Assembly (NCBI GenBank): GCA_028554795.2
Contig: CM068830.1
Location: 111,427,214-111,491,213 of the forward strand
DNA: 64,000 nucleotides
Source: Sinohyriopsis cumingii
Taxonomy: Eukaryota; Mollusca; Bivalvia; Unionida; Unionidae
Direction: 5' to 3'
The notes beneath the pieces are model-generated. The model saw nothing but the letters and a program-made list of their open reading frames with translations, was not told the DNA's origin and searched no databases. Shown here piece after piece: positions 22,754 through 33,071 of the stretch. Numbering within the stretch: position 1 is the stretch's first letter; each line of letters opens with the position of its first letter. Position numbers and translations under genes: made by a program.

Positions 22754-23589
22754 TTACTATCCCCACAAAACCAAAAGACCCAGTAACTAGCTAAATAGAA
22801 TTAAAAGCTGGCTTTCTTTGGATTGTCACATTAATTATGTCTTTTGAATCAAGTAAAAGAGGTGGAATAATAGAAGCCACCACATAAAAACCCATAACAT
22901 ATTCAAGTTTATAAAAGTATTAATAAATAATTCACTTATGAAGCACCTATAAAAACCTAAGGAAACAGCAAAATCGGATGTCCTAGATGTCCTTAATGAA
23001 CCGAGTAATGAGCTAAGACTCCGGTCCTAGATGTCCTTAACAAACCGTGTAATCGGCTAGGACTCTGGTCTCTTGCTAAATAAAGTATAAATAACATTCA
23101 ATCTATAAAAACATTAATAAATAAATAACTTAAAGAGGCAATATCTAAAAACTTATAAATAACATAACGTAGGAAGCACACCCTAAATATCTTGACTAGC
23201 AATACCATAATACCTTGAAAATCTCTCTTCATACATGATTTCTACTCAGAACCTCTATAAACAGCATAGAACATCCCCCTCCTTTTTAGAACATTTTGAA
23301 GAAGAAAAAAGTATCAAAAAACAAATCACAAGAAACATCAGGCAAATGCAATAAGAAACCAGTGATGTAAAGCAAGCATAATTGTTCCCAAGCTCTCCTT
23401 CCCACTAATGACCTTTATGGACCCACAGATTGAGGGCAAACTGTCAGGGTTCCTTGAATCCATAAAAGCCTGGGGGAGGCGGCACCATTCCCTTCCCCAG
23501 GAACAACTAGCAGGCTGCGGTGCAGTCAGAAAAAAGTGGCACAAACACAATTGTGCACACGCCACTATAACTAAACTCAACAACAACAA
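22754..23589 (+). repeat. LINE 3' UTR with internal duplication
   Basis: The non-coding tail contains two adjacent versions of GTCCTAGATGTCCTTAA...CGAGTAAT...CTAGGACTC (about 22983-23070). It also holds a 73-bp segment (22798-22870) identical to 28969-29041, and an end in CAACAACAACAA. The segment at about 23408-23605 has an open frame but no recognised domain. Confidence 0.6.
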
Positions 23590-23601
23590 ATCAGACTTGG
23601 T
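23590..23601 (+). repeat. 12-bp target-site duplication, right copy
   Basis: ATCAGACTTGGT directly follows the CAA-rich LINE tail and repeats 19219-19230. Confidence 0.9.
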
Positions 23602-23740
23602 GTAGTGAGGACATGGACATGATTAAGTTCAAAAACTTCTTTTCAAAAGCGCAATCTACCCCACAAGGATTTATAACAATAAATTTACATGATCCTTGAT
23701 CACGATATCGTTCAAATCTTGATAAAATATTTGGTCTGAG
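23602..23740 (+). pseudogene. packaging ATPase, C-terminal remnant
   Basis: Right of the LINE the frame gives MIKFKNFFSKAQSTPQGFIT and, after a stop, SRYRSNLDKIFGL. This is the expected end of the Polinton ATPase. It continues the gene cut at 19230, confirming that the LINE landed in an existing Polinton. Confidence 0.75.
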
Positions 23741-23749
23741 AGATTTATT

Positions 23750-23975
23750 TAATTATTCATACATTTATAGCAGCAGAGAGGGTGCGACCTCAAGGAAACA
23801 TCCAACTGGTAAACAAAACTCACATACAGATTTAGAAAAAACACAAACAACAAAGATAAAGTAACAAAAAAACTAACCTAATTTGACAAACTCTCAATAA
23901 GGTAGAGACTTCAAAGGCTGGCAACATTCAGTACAGTGGATCTTTCCCGAAAGTGGTGAACACATTCTATTTTTA
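23750..23975 (-). repeat. terminal inverted repeat of Polinton A (right end)
   Basis: The reverse complement of this stretch aligns by eye with 29345-29580. Shared blocks include GAGAGTTT, GGTTAGT, TTTTTGTT, TCTTT.T.GTTTGTGTTTT and GTCGCACCCTCTCTGCTG followed by TATAAATGT. Its position directly after the ATPase gene and the inverted partner before element B identify a Polinton terminal repeat. The exact tip was not resolved. Confidence 0.7.
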
Positions 23976-23999
23976 TCCATTTCTGATCAGTGTTAACAC

Positions 24000-25327
24000 A
24001 TCAGCCTACTCACCTAACTGAAAAATTCAGCTATGCTATTGCAAAGGGTACTGCTATTTAAATGTTGTAGAGGTGGGTAAACTATTCCTTAATTAAATAA
24101 ATTCCAACATAATTATGTGTGCAGTTTGAAATAATAATAATAATAACAATTTCTCAATTAGTACATGACTATAAATTTTCCTTGAGGCTCTCTACAGCCC
24201 AGATGTATCTGCCAAAACAAGCTAAATTTCAAAATACTGTCAGTATAAACATCAAGAAGTTTCTCATTAGCATTTTCAAAAAGTTTATTGTCTAATTTTC
24301 AGGTTTAATTCATTTCTATCCATCTATGGCAGCTTTGTACATGTACCAATAGATCTGAAATGCTGCATCTTGGTGTTGTTTCATATATTATCATTTTTTT
24401 CTGTTTTGATCATTTTTGCATATTCTCTGAAAAGGAGTTTAGTTTTCCTTTTGTGTCAGTTTTATTGCTATTGGTAGACAGTATTGCATCATCAGGTAAC
24501 ATTGCATTTATGGCCGCAGATTGTCTGACATCATGTCTACATGATGAACATAACAGAAAAGTCAGCTTTCAAACACATCAGGAGATTTGCCAGATTTAGT
24601 CAGGAATTTTTACTCCAAGTCAGGGTGATTTTCATTGACCTGATTTTTAGCATGCAAATTGACAAAAATGACAACTATTGAACAAATGTCCTTTTCTCCG
24701 TAATAATATATGCACATCTTGTCATCACATAAGTCTTTCAAAGTAAACTGTTGATTTCATACCATCTTTTTAATGAAACTAAATCATTTTTAACCTTTCT
24801 TATTAAATTATTTCCAGGTGTATATTTATGGCAGTTCTTATGGTTGGTCTCAACTCTTAGGAGATTATGGGTTGTTGCTGGATCCAGAGTCTTCTGGAGT
24901 CAGCTTGATTTTACCTGAGAATTATAGAAAATATCCTTTCAATGTCTGCATTGGAATGGGTGTGACAACATTAGAACATTGCTATCAAGTTCACCAAAAA
25001 GATTAAATTATGTTCTGTCTGGGCAGATATCATGTTGTTGATTGCCTGCAAGAGCTGCTTTAGATTGACGCCTCCCAAGTTATTTAGTAATGACTAATCC
25101 AACCATAATCCATTAACATCTTTTATACTTTTCAAATTTTTATTGATCACACATGGTATAAGCCATCTCACGAAACTTTAAGCACCAATGCCTAACTGAT
25201 CCTGCTGAAAATATGAAAATAATAATAATTGTTTTATGATACTGGAGCTCTGTAATAATCCAACCAGTATATAATATTGTATCTGTTTCAAATTACTACT
25301 GCTCAGACATAGCATAATCCAATGATT
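24000..25327. other. intron between Polinton A and the transmembrane exon
   Basis: Mostly AT-rich DNA without recognised genes. It includes a short ATA/ACA repeat near 24131-24150 and one doubtful micro-exon at 24478-24495. Confidence 0.4.
24478..24495 (+). other. possible 18-nt micro-exon (Ser-rich)
   Basis: ACAGTATTGCATCATCAG lies between an AG and GTAACA. It is phase compatible (18 nt, phase 1) with the exons at 8636 and 26086, and its end resembles the 3' end of the 8636 exon. The acceptor is weak, so this may be chance. Confidence 0.2.
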
Positions 25328-25342
25328 ACTTCTGGGTTATTG

Positions 25343-25556
25343 CTTCGGTGGCCTAGTGGTTAGAGCGTCCGCCTCGGATGCGGGAGGTCGTGGGTTCGAT
25401 CCCCGGCCGAGTCATACCAAAGACTTACAAAAATGGTACTAACAGCTGCATGATGCCCCAGTGCTAGACATCACTATAAACTGCCACATTGCAGACATCG
25501 TAGCGATATGACTGAAAAATTTAAAGCTATGTTAAAAATCAAAATCACATCACATC
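25343..25556 (+). mobile_element. tRNA-derived SINE, internally deleted copy
   Basis: Same family as 11107, with A-box-like TGGCCTAGTGGTTAGAGCG and B box GGTTCGATCCC. It ends in ATCACATCACATCAC. The middle third (the AGCATTAAGAGG part) is missing. A perfect 15-bp duplication ACTTCTGGGTTATTG flanks it (25328-25342 and 25557-25571). Confidence 0.9.
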
Positions 25557-25671
25557 ACTTCTGGGTTATTGTTTGTTGAATTAACAATTATAGTGTCATT
25601 TCACAATCACATGATTACAGTAAATCTTTACCATAAATATAATATACTATATTGGAAGCAAGGTGTGTTAA

Positions 25672-25691
25672 AAAAAAAAAATATATATATA
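25672..25691. repeat. A-run followed by AT microsatellite
   Basis: A run of A leads into ATATATATATA. It is a simple repeat in the intron. Confidence 0.6.
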
Positions 25692-26085
25692 GTAGATTTC
25701 AGTGGGTGAATAGAGGAACGGGAACCCTCATCTTGGGAGGAAGACCCTCTTGGTAGGGAAGTTCACATGCATGCACAAACCCTTTCATACTTAATATTGG
25801 ACTTCAAAAAAAACTTTAGCAAGCAACATGATATTGATGAGACAAATTCCTTTCACTTAATTTACATTTTGATGATGACTAATGCAGTTGTATTTGAAAT
25901 AATATCAATAACGGTAAGAATTAACTGCCATCTGAACAACTCCAAGACAATGGTTAGATTCCAAGATTTAAGATCTACTAATCTTATCGGTAGCTGGGCC
26001 ATTCTTTTCCTTTCATACCTGACTTAAAAGCTTTTGCAAAACAGAAGCACAGCTTTCCTAGTTAATGTACTGTCTTTTTCTGCAG

Positions 26086-26184
26086 ATAACACACGAATAA
26101 TTGTTCCCGTAGTAGCAGGAATTGGGGCTTGTGCTGTGTTTGCACTGATCATCCTTATAATGTGCATCAAGAAAAGGAGCCATG
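26086..26184 (+). CDS. membrane-protein gene, transmembrane exon
   Basis: A 99-nt exon lies between TCTTTTTCTGCAG and CATG|GTAAGT. In phase 1 it encodes NTRIIVPVVAGIGACAVFAL continuing into a hydrophobic run and the stop-transfer motif CIKKRSH. That gives one transmembrane helix of about 23 residues with basic residues on the cytoplasmic side, as in type I receptors. Both boundaries are phase 1, typical of cassette exons encoding single domains. The extracellular part of the gene lies upstream and is mostly not identified, so no family is named. Confidence 0.8.
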
Positions 26185-26324
26185 GTAAGTGTTGACAAGT
26201 CATTTACTTTTGTTATATGCTATCTATAAATATGAGCAGGTAGTGACAATTCCAGTATTGACCCAATATACAACTATGGAGGGTGCATGGAAATCTGTCT
26301 CAAAATTTAAACTTTTTTTGTGCT

Positions 26325-26900
26325 GTTTTTACCTCACCTGGCTGAACAGCTGGGTAAGTATATGGTATGACTTTTCATCTCTTGTGCATCATCTGTCATG
26401 TGTTGTCCATCCATCAATTCCCTAGAAATTCTGTTTAGGTTTCAGTCACACTTGGAATATGGGTTTATATGATCTGAATCTTGTACATACATGTATGAGG
26501 GAGATTTATGCATATTATTGAGGTAATCTCACTCTTGATTGGTTGACCTTGTTACCACTCTGGTGGCCATATTTCTGATTTGATTTTTATCAAACATTTT
26601 TAGAAAAATTCTTATATCATCAAGATTTCAGATTTATTTCAAAATGAGAGAGATTACTGCATATTAATGAGGTGATTTTGCATCTAATTCCCTGAGCATG
26701 TTAAACTATCTGGAGGCCATATTTTTTATGCAGTTTTGATCAGACTTGGAATATATGCTGATATCATAAGAAATTTGATGATTTCCATGAAGAGCAAGAT
26801 CCATGCATATTAATGAGGTAATCTGTTCGACTGAGCTTATTAAAACTGTAAGGCCATATTTCTGATCCAATTTTGATAACTCTTGGAATATCCCTTGCAG
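26325..26900 (+). repeat. degenerate tandem intronic repeat of bivalve type
   Basis: It begins TTACCTCACCTGGCTGAACAGCTGGGT. It then has three to four units of roughly 130 bp, each with TGCATATTAATGAGGTAAT-like and GGCCATATTTCTGAT-like blocks followed by a TTTTGAT.A.ACTTGGAATAT-like block. This organisation is common in introns of bivalve genes. Unit order is clear, but divergence is high. Confidence 0.6.
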
Positions 26901-27479
26901 AAAACAAACATCTTGCTTATAGCTGACTTATATTCATTACTATTTTCTTTTACTTATAGGTCACTTATAATTTACAATTCTCTTTTACTTAAAGGTTGAT
27001 TAGGATTGTATATGCAAAATAGGTATTTTACATATAAATGAAGTATACTAATGGTGTAAGTTTTAAGTGAAATGTGAAACATTCACTTGCTACACTTAAA
27101 AGGTTGCCTGTGACATATATATATATATATGTTAAAGAATTAGGCATTTCACTTATAAGTGAAGTATACTGTATTGTAGTTGAAATGTAAGTCAGACTCT
27201 TGTTACAGTAGTATGTATGATAATATCAAATTCCCACTAAATTCAGAAAAGCTGTTCTGTACCTCTCCTATATACCACCTCAACAGGAAAAATGGTGTAC
27301 TTCTATAAAAAAGTCATCAGTTTTATAGAATGTATACATATCAATGATTATGTATAAGTTCTGATCTTATAAAACCTTGTGTATTTTCCATTTAAAGGGC
27401 AATGTGTGAAATGATTTGCAACACGTTGGCTTGCTTCTTTGAGACACTACATTTGATGATAACCTTGAAAATAATTGAT
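26901..27479. other. intron DNA with AT microsatellite
   Basis: No genes are seen. A TATATATATATATATA run lies near 27115-27130, and short duplicated phrases occur (CTTATAGG/CACTTATAA). Confidence 0.4.
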
Positions 27480-28383
27480 TCCCCTAGTAATAGATAAAAT
27501 ATTTTTTTCATGCATGCATCTCGGACAGAATCCATCATCGTCAGGTTACACCCCTACAAGTGAGTTCAAAAGCAGGTTTTTCATTTTCAGACTGATGTTT
27601 ATTCACTCCTTTTATCATTATTTTAAAATAATTTTTCTCAGCTTTTACTCAAATTTGGTCGACTATATGATCATGGCTTTTGGTTTGGCTGCATTTATCT
27701 TCATACCATTGTGTTCACACCAGTTATTTACTTTTGCCAAATCTGGATTTAATTTGGTGCTAATCTCATGGCCTGTTGATCCACTGTTATATAATTTCAT
27801 GTCATCTATGAACATATTAGTGGTGGATAGCTCAGTGCGATACGGTAAATCATTGATGCACAACAGAAACAGCAATAGTCCAAGAAATGATCTTTGTGAA
27901 ACACCTGACTTTATCACTTTCTTATCTGAAAGTTTGTTTAAAATAGAAAATTTTGGTTGTCTGCCTTCAAGATTGGTTTGAAACCAAGTTAAACTTTCAT
28001 GGTTTAGTTGATATGTGCTGAGCTTCTCCAGCAGGATTGTGTGATTTATAAGGACAAAGCCTTTGTATGATCATGAAATGCTGTGCCTACAGGGTTACCC
28101 TGAAATATTGCTGTTAAACCATTATCATCATCACCATTTTAGTTAGTGTAGTCTGGCATGAATGCCCTTTATGAAAGCCTGATTGTATTGAATGTAGTAA
28201 ATTAAATGATTCCAGGTAGGTTCTAAATTCATTACAAGCGTGTCTTTCTATTATCATTGAAAGTGATGATAAAACTGATAAAGGTCTATGGTTATTGATA
28301 TCTAAAAGATCTCCCTTTTGTGTTGGAGTTTCTTTTACCAGTTTTAGCCTGTTTGGAAAAATACCTAGATTGAAGATATGCAT
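27480..28383 (-). pseudogene. LINE reverse transcriptase relic (CR1/Jockey-like)
   Basis: The - strand frames show RT fingers (HNHRPLSVLSSLSMIIER type, then LHSIQSGFHKGHSCQTTL) at 28140-28330. The palm box SGVSQRSFLGLLLFLLCIND and a catalytic-loop remnant (FIDDMKLY, normally ADDT) lie at 27800-27910. A WCEHNGMKINAAKPKAMI thumb start follows. Motif A and the middle are frameshifted. The element is truncated at both ends of this RT stretch. Confidence 0.8.
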
Positions 28384-28394
28384 ACACCACTCCT

Positions 28395-28470
28395 TTGATA
28401 ACTCATGCCCTGATAACTCGCAAATCCACTTATAACGCGGGGTCAGGCATGGATCCCATTTTTAAACCAG
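28395..28470. repeat. fragment of pogo/Tigger-like terminal repeat
   Basis: CTTATAACGCGGGGTCAGGCATGGATCCC shares the TATAACGCGG...GGCATGG-TCCC pattern with the ends of the element at 41550-43554. Only a fragment is present. Confidence 0.4.
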
Positions 28471-28968
28471 AAAATACCTAATTGATCCCTATTTGTTGAA
28501 CATGAAGAAAATTGCGATCAAAATTGGTAATGGAAACTTTTATATATTGCTCGTTTTCATGTTGAAAACAGTAGATAGAACCTGAAAGTTTAAAGAACAT
28601 GATGATATATCATTTAAAAAAAAAAATTTTGCATTTTGTTTCCAAACATTCCTAGTACATCGCAATTAACGATATGTAAGGAAATTTTGATCAATGAAAA
28701 TGTCACTTATGCCCAGTGGAGGCAGTACTTTAATAAATGAACACAAATTAAATAATTTTTTTATCAATTGAAATTTGTGTTCTAGTTCAATCTTTTAGGT
28801 TTTGGTAAGTGTAATCATCATAAATGCATTGTGTCCCCTTGTAATTAAACGTAAATGCATCAATCTACCATAAGAGCTATGTCTGCTTGCCTTTCTTTGA
28901 GAACCTAATTAAGCGCCACCAGTGTTTTGATAACTGACTTGCAAAAGTATTTGTTTTATTGTTGCACT

Positions 28969-29041
28969 GAATTAAAAGCTGGCTTTCTTTGGATTGTCAC
29001 ATTAATTATGTCTTTTGAATCAAGTAAAAGAGGTGGAATAA
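28969..29041 (+). repeat. 73-bp segment identical to LINE 3' UTR segment
   Basis: The stretch from GAATTAAAAGCTGGCTTTCT to AGAGGTGGAATAA is identical to 22798-22870. Flanks differ immediately on the left and after about eight bases on the right. It may be the tail of a non-autonomous element or a small LINE-derived insertion. Confidence 0.75.
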
Positions 29042-29344
29042 AAGAAGAGTTAAAAGGCATGAAAATCCTACAAACTTAAAATCTAGTGGCCCCGGTCGTA
29101 TGTCCGGTGAACTCAATTCATTTGATCAGTCGAACACAGTTTTAAACATTATTGTGTATGTAACATAAACTACTTTAAATTAAACGACTCTTTTATAACT
29201 GTCATCAAAGATAGCAAGGCAACCATGTGAAATGAATACTTCATATAATAAAAAGCATGGTTTCACAGATATGAACCATTGTCGGCAAGAGTGTTTCAGA
29301 GAATTCTTGAACTGGCACATAGAGTAGCAGAGAGAGTAGACAGA

Positions 29345-29580
29345 CCACTTGCTGGAAGGTCCATTTTCGAAAAATAAAGCTTTCTACAAAAAATGAAAAT
29401 AAAAGGTCAATAACATCAAACCGAAGCCTTTAACTAAAATCGAGAGTTTCTCTAATTGGGTTAGTATTTTTGTTCCTTCATCTTTATCGTTTGTGTTTTG
29501 AAAAAAAATTGTTTACCCACCATGACACTTATTTGTGATCGCACCCTCTCTGCTGATATAAATGTGTGAGTAATTTAATC
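29345..29580 (+). repeat. terminal inverted repeat of Polinton B (left end)
   Basis: Inverted partner of 23750-23975. It contains GAGAGTTTCTCTAATTGGGTTAG, TTTATCGTTTGTGTTTTG and GATCGCACCCTCTCTGCTGA. It lies immediately before the first gene (ATG at 29597). Confidence 0.7.
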
Positions 29581-29596
29581 ATTAATATATCAGTAA

Positions 29597-30475
29597 TGGA
29601 ATCTTACACTAGTAGATTAGCTCGAGAAAGATTGTAGGCAATCAGAAGATACCTTCCTGTTTGTGATGCTCTTAAACAAAAACTAAAAGAATGCCAGGAA
29701 TTGAATATGCAGAAGGTACAGAACGATTATTTAAACCTGTTAGAAAGGTTACTGAAAGAGTTGCAGAAGCTACTGAGGGTCTTTTTCCAATGTTAAAACA
29801 AACTGCTGAGCAAACTGACAAGATAGCTAGAAGAACTAAACAGACAAAAAAGATTTTAAGAGATCTTCCAGGAGAAAAATGTTGCTGCTCAGCATGCCCC
29901 ACAGCTTGAAGTTGAAATGCTTGAAGGGGCTGTTTGCAAAGAACCAAAAGCAAAACCAAAAAAAAAAAAAAAATTTTTTTTATTGTTTGATAAATTTATC
30001 CAAGAAGCTATTAATATAATAAAAGGATATCAAAATGGATCTCAAATAGCTACATTTCCGCAGTGAGTTAAAGTTATAGAGAAAGATATTTAAAACCTGA
30101 ATATGCTAATAAGCTGGTGTCAAAAGAAACCTGGTACAGATGGACATCTTAAATAAAAAAAGGATGCAAGCAAGCCAGAAATAGTGATCTTGATTATGTT
30201 GCATATTTAGATGAGATAGATAAGTATTGTTCAGGGTTACAGCAATATATTAAATTGAAAAGACAAGCTAAACCTACACCTGAACCTAAACCGCCTAAAA
30301 CAAAAACTGAAGTTGCTCTTGAAGATAAATTTACAGTTAAGGGTTTTAATGCTATCGTGGATGCAAGAGCAGAACAAGTTTATGATATTGCTGCAAAATA
30401 TGATAAAATGGGAAAATATGTTAGAAATAAACATGCTAAATCTTGGACAAAAGATAATTGGGTTAAGGATGTTTA
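29597..30475 (+). pseudogene. Polinton coiled-coil protein, unknown role
   Basis: The ATG at 29597 (MESYTSRLARERL) is followed by frames rich in Lys, Glu and Gln with heptad-like helices (KPVRKVTERVAEATEGLFPM at 29720-29780). Later come a Lys/Pro hinge (KPTPEPKPPKTK near 30270) and FNAIVDARAEQVYDIAAKYD. There are several stops and a poly-A slip near 29960-29975. It is the first gene after the terminal repeat. I do not recognise the family; a virion or terminal structural role is a guess from position. Confidence 0.45.
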
Positions 30476-30945
30476 ACTCCTCTTAACTAAACAAAGTTCT
30501 GTCAAAGCTGATGACCTTGATTTTCAAAACATTTAAAGATGACGTAAGAAAAAGAGGACAACCTCAACAATCTCAATAACAAATAACTGAAGATGAAGTT
30601 AGAAGTAAATTTACACATGAGGCTTTAAACAATTTTAAATATAATTTCTCTCACGAAAAATTAATAGATCTTGCGATAAATTATGATGAAAGAGAAATAT
30701 TTAAAAACTGATTTTGTTAGATCTTTGTCAGAAAATGTTTGGATTAACAGTCTAGTTTTCATTAAAACTGGTTTCAGACATGATAAAGATGAAGATATTC
30801 AAGCATATTTTAATGTGGCTAAAGATGATATAAGAGAATGAAAACAACAATTACAAGAAGAAGAAGAAGAAATAATTGCTGAATTGATCAGAGAGACACA
30901 AAGCTCCGGTCCAAAACAGGAAGCGGTTAAGGGACTTGTCCTGAC
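30476..30945 (+). pseudogene. continuation with a second copy of the helical module
   Basis: A stretch reading FTHEALNNFKYNFSHEKLI followed by an Ile/Asp/Tyr/Asp segment repeats the pattern of the preceding module (FTVKGFNAIVDARAEQVYDI), so the gene probably contained repeated helical units. It ends in an acidic LQEEEEEIIAELI stretch. It is broken by stops. Confidence 0.4.
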
Positions 30946-30959
30946 AGTGTTCTTGCTGA

Positions 30960-31145
30960 TGTTAAATGATTAGAAATTCTGATTGGAAGAAAACGTGCAG
31001 GAAATAATTCTCCAGAAATTATTAATGAAATACCTGATATATGCCGAAGATTATTTACAGGTGATATTATGGATCATAATGTTTATCATTCTCACATTAA
31101 TGAAATTGTCGTGATTATTACATTGATTGAAATTTACTCAATTAA
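30960..31145 (+). pseudogene. small helical Polinton protein
   Basis: It encodes LIGRKRAGNNSPEIINEI then DICRRLFTGDIMDHNVYHSH. The same signature is found at 10840-11046 next to a penton. It is a conserved small gene of capsid-side neighbourhoods; the function is unknown. Confidence 0.5.
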
Positions 31146-31170
31146 TTAATCAACTTATAATTTAAGCAAT

Positions 31171-31410
31171 GCTTTTACACAATGCTCAACGTGGACCTGT
31201 AATAGTTAGGGTAGTAGATTTGCAGTTACCAACATACTGTACAAAGTGATTTACAGAGATGGACTTGGTGATGTTGTTCAAGGTTTATTTAAGAGAATGG
31301 CTCCAAAAGCAATACCGATTGCAAAACAATTAGAAATGAAAGCTATTGACGCTATTCACGATAAAATGTTGCCGGTAAAGCATTTTCAGCAATCAAAGAA
31401 AGATTAGTTT
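31171..31410 (+). pseudogene. PY-like small virion protein
   Basis: The segment YRDGLGDVVQGLFKRMAPKA is followed by an IPIAKQ helix. The Gly-rich start plus amphipathic helix just upstream of the capsid gene is characteristic of the Polinton PY-type protein. Frames are broken before and after it. The penton that should lie nearby is not visible here. Confidence 0.5.
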
Positions 31411-31626
31411 GATTAGTAAGAAGAAAACCACAGCTAATAAAATTACACAGCAGTGAAGTTATTCCTGCTAATATCAGTTAAATAATAAAGCTGCAAATAA
31501 AAAATTAGCAGAGTTGACTGTCATTGAAGACATTCCTACAAAATTGACTAATGAAATTATGCTGGTAAATACAAGTTTTATTTCAGAAAGTGTTCTTCGT
31601 GTTCGACAATAATAATTATAATAAAA

Positions 31627-33036
31627 ATGTTTGAGCATAACTCCGAGCCAGCATTTGATATGGACACACCAGTTCTTAAAGATGAATCTATACGCGATTA
31701 TCAATATTATTCTTATGATGCACATGTAACAAATCAAAGTGGTCAAATAGAAGTTCAAGATACAAGCAGATATTTTTTGTCTGCTGAAGCATTTATTGAA
31801 GTAAAAGGAGAAATTGTAAAAACAGATAATACTGCTTATGAAGCTAATGTCATAGTTGGTTTTGTTAACAATGGGGTTGTTTGACAGCACTACGTATATG
31901 ATTGATGGAAGAAATATTGAAACAATTAAAAAAGAAGTTGATGTTGCTGCAACGATATTAAAGCTTTCAAGATATTCAGATGATTATTTAACATCAGCTG
32001 GTCCGTCAGTGATGATTGTTAAAGATAACACTAATCATTCTGATCCCAAACCACATTTAAAAGTACAAGTGGCACAAGCTACTGCGACTGATCCACAACC
32101 AGCTGGAGCGATAGACAGACCCAGCAATGATTTTGTGATGTTACATAGCATCAACAGCAGTTATAACCTAGGATTTGCTGCATGTATTTCAATGCTAAGA
32201 GGTGATCATAAAATATTTTCATGTGCAATTCCACTGTCTCATATCTTTGGATTTTGTAAAAATGTCAGAAAAGATATCTTTGGAGCTAAACGTACAGTTG
32301 TACTTGTAAGAAGAGCTACTGATGATGATGCAATCTGGTATGTTGTATTAACTGATCCTGTTGCAACTGCAGCACTTCATGGTAAAGTAATATTAACAAA
32401 ACTTTCACTGTGGGTGGCAGTAATGACTCCATCATTTGCTGAAGAAGAAAGATTAATTAGTGTTATGAATTAGGTGGAAAATCATTGCTATCATGGTTGA
32501 CAATGACCACAGATAGCATTCAGAGCAATGGTGTTGGGCTATTTACATGGCATATTGCATCACAGCAAGGAGTTTATACACCAAGACATATATTTATCAC
32601 TTTACAAAATGCTGAACGACTAAACTCACAAACACATAGCCATATGATATTTGACAACCTAGTAGTTAATGAAGTTTCTTTATGGATAAATGGACATCAA
32701 GAACTGTTTGAAGATATATTGTTAAATTTTGACCAAATTCATGTAGCGCGTGCATATCATTGTTTAATGACGTTTATGGGACATGATTAAAATATAGATA
32801 CCGGTTTACGAATATCATTTACATTTTAGAAATCTGTACCCGATCTATTACTTTTTGCTGGAGCATATAGAGTTATTTAAACAATCTGTTCTTGATATTC
32901 AATTTCAAGCTCGCATGAACCCAGTTGGTGGTGCTATTTCCGAGCAATTGCAGTTATACTCAGCGATAAAGCAATGTTACTTGAAGGCATTGGTGGGCAA
33001 ATGTGTGTTATTGACACACCAATAGAAAAAATGTAA
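31627..33036 (+). pseudogene. Polinton major capsid protein (double jelly-roll)
   Basis: The ATG at 31627 opens a capsid frame with strands readable in order: YFLSAEAFIEVKGEIVKTD, a frameshift near 31870, LFDSTTYMIDGRNIETIKKE, then a long linker. IFSCAIPLSHIFGFCKNV near 32212-32265 is the conserved PL-x-HIFGFC-type box. RTVVLVRRATDDDAIWYVVL and KLSLWVAVMTPSFAEEE follow. A stop at 32472 breaks the second jelly roll, which continues to about 33036. This is the main shell protein in the adenovirus/PRD1 lineage. Long open frames make it the best preserved gene of element B. Confidence 0.85.
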
Positions 33037-33071
33037 CATTTTCAGTTGAAAATATCATATTACTTATAAAA

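Larger units (their letters stand above)
19231..23589 (+). mobile_element. LINE (I/Nimb-like, RNase H-bearing) with inverted 5' half
   Basis: The 4359-bp insertion is bounded by a 12-bp duplication. The right part (about 20800-23589) reads on + with the RT C-terminal half, an RNase H domain, a 3' UTR and a CAACAACAACAA tail. The left part (19231 to about 20800) reads on - with an endonuclease and the RT N-terminal half. Endonuclease and RT are therefore split by an inversion at the RT palm, as produced by twin priming during target-primed reverse transcription. It is 5' truncated inside the endonuclease. Presence of RNase H and a CAA tail suggests the I/Nimb group; this is inferred, not tested. 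Confidence 0.85.
12120..24000 (+). mobile_element. Polinton/Maverick element A, degraded
   Basis: A virus-like DNA transposon is recognised from a coherent gene set. In order these are an HNH gene, a Cys-rich zinc protein, pPolB-helicase-HNH, integrase (convergent), DUF5679/PLA2 and packaging ATPase, followed by a terminal inverted repeat shared with element B. Polymerase and ATPase read on +, integrase and PLA2 on -. Capsid genes are absent from this copy. Every large gene has stops or frameshifts. A 4.36-kb LINE is nested in the ATPase. The left boundary is inferred from where similarity to the 44.65-kb copy begins. Confidence 0.85.

Noticed and set aside
31474..31890. 138-codon - strand frame
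   Set aside because: Antisense to the 5' part of the Polinton capsid gene, rich in Cys, Phe and Ile as expected from AT-rich antisense.
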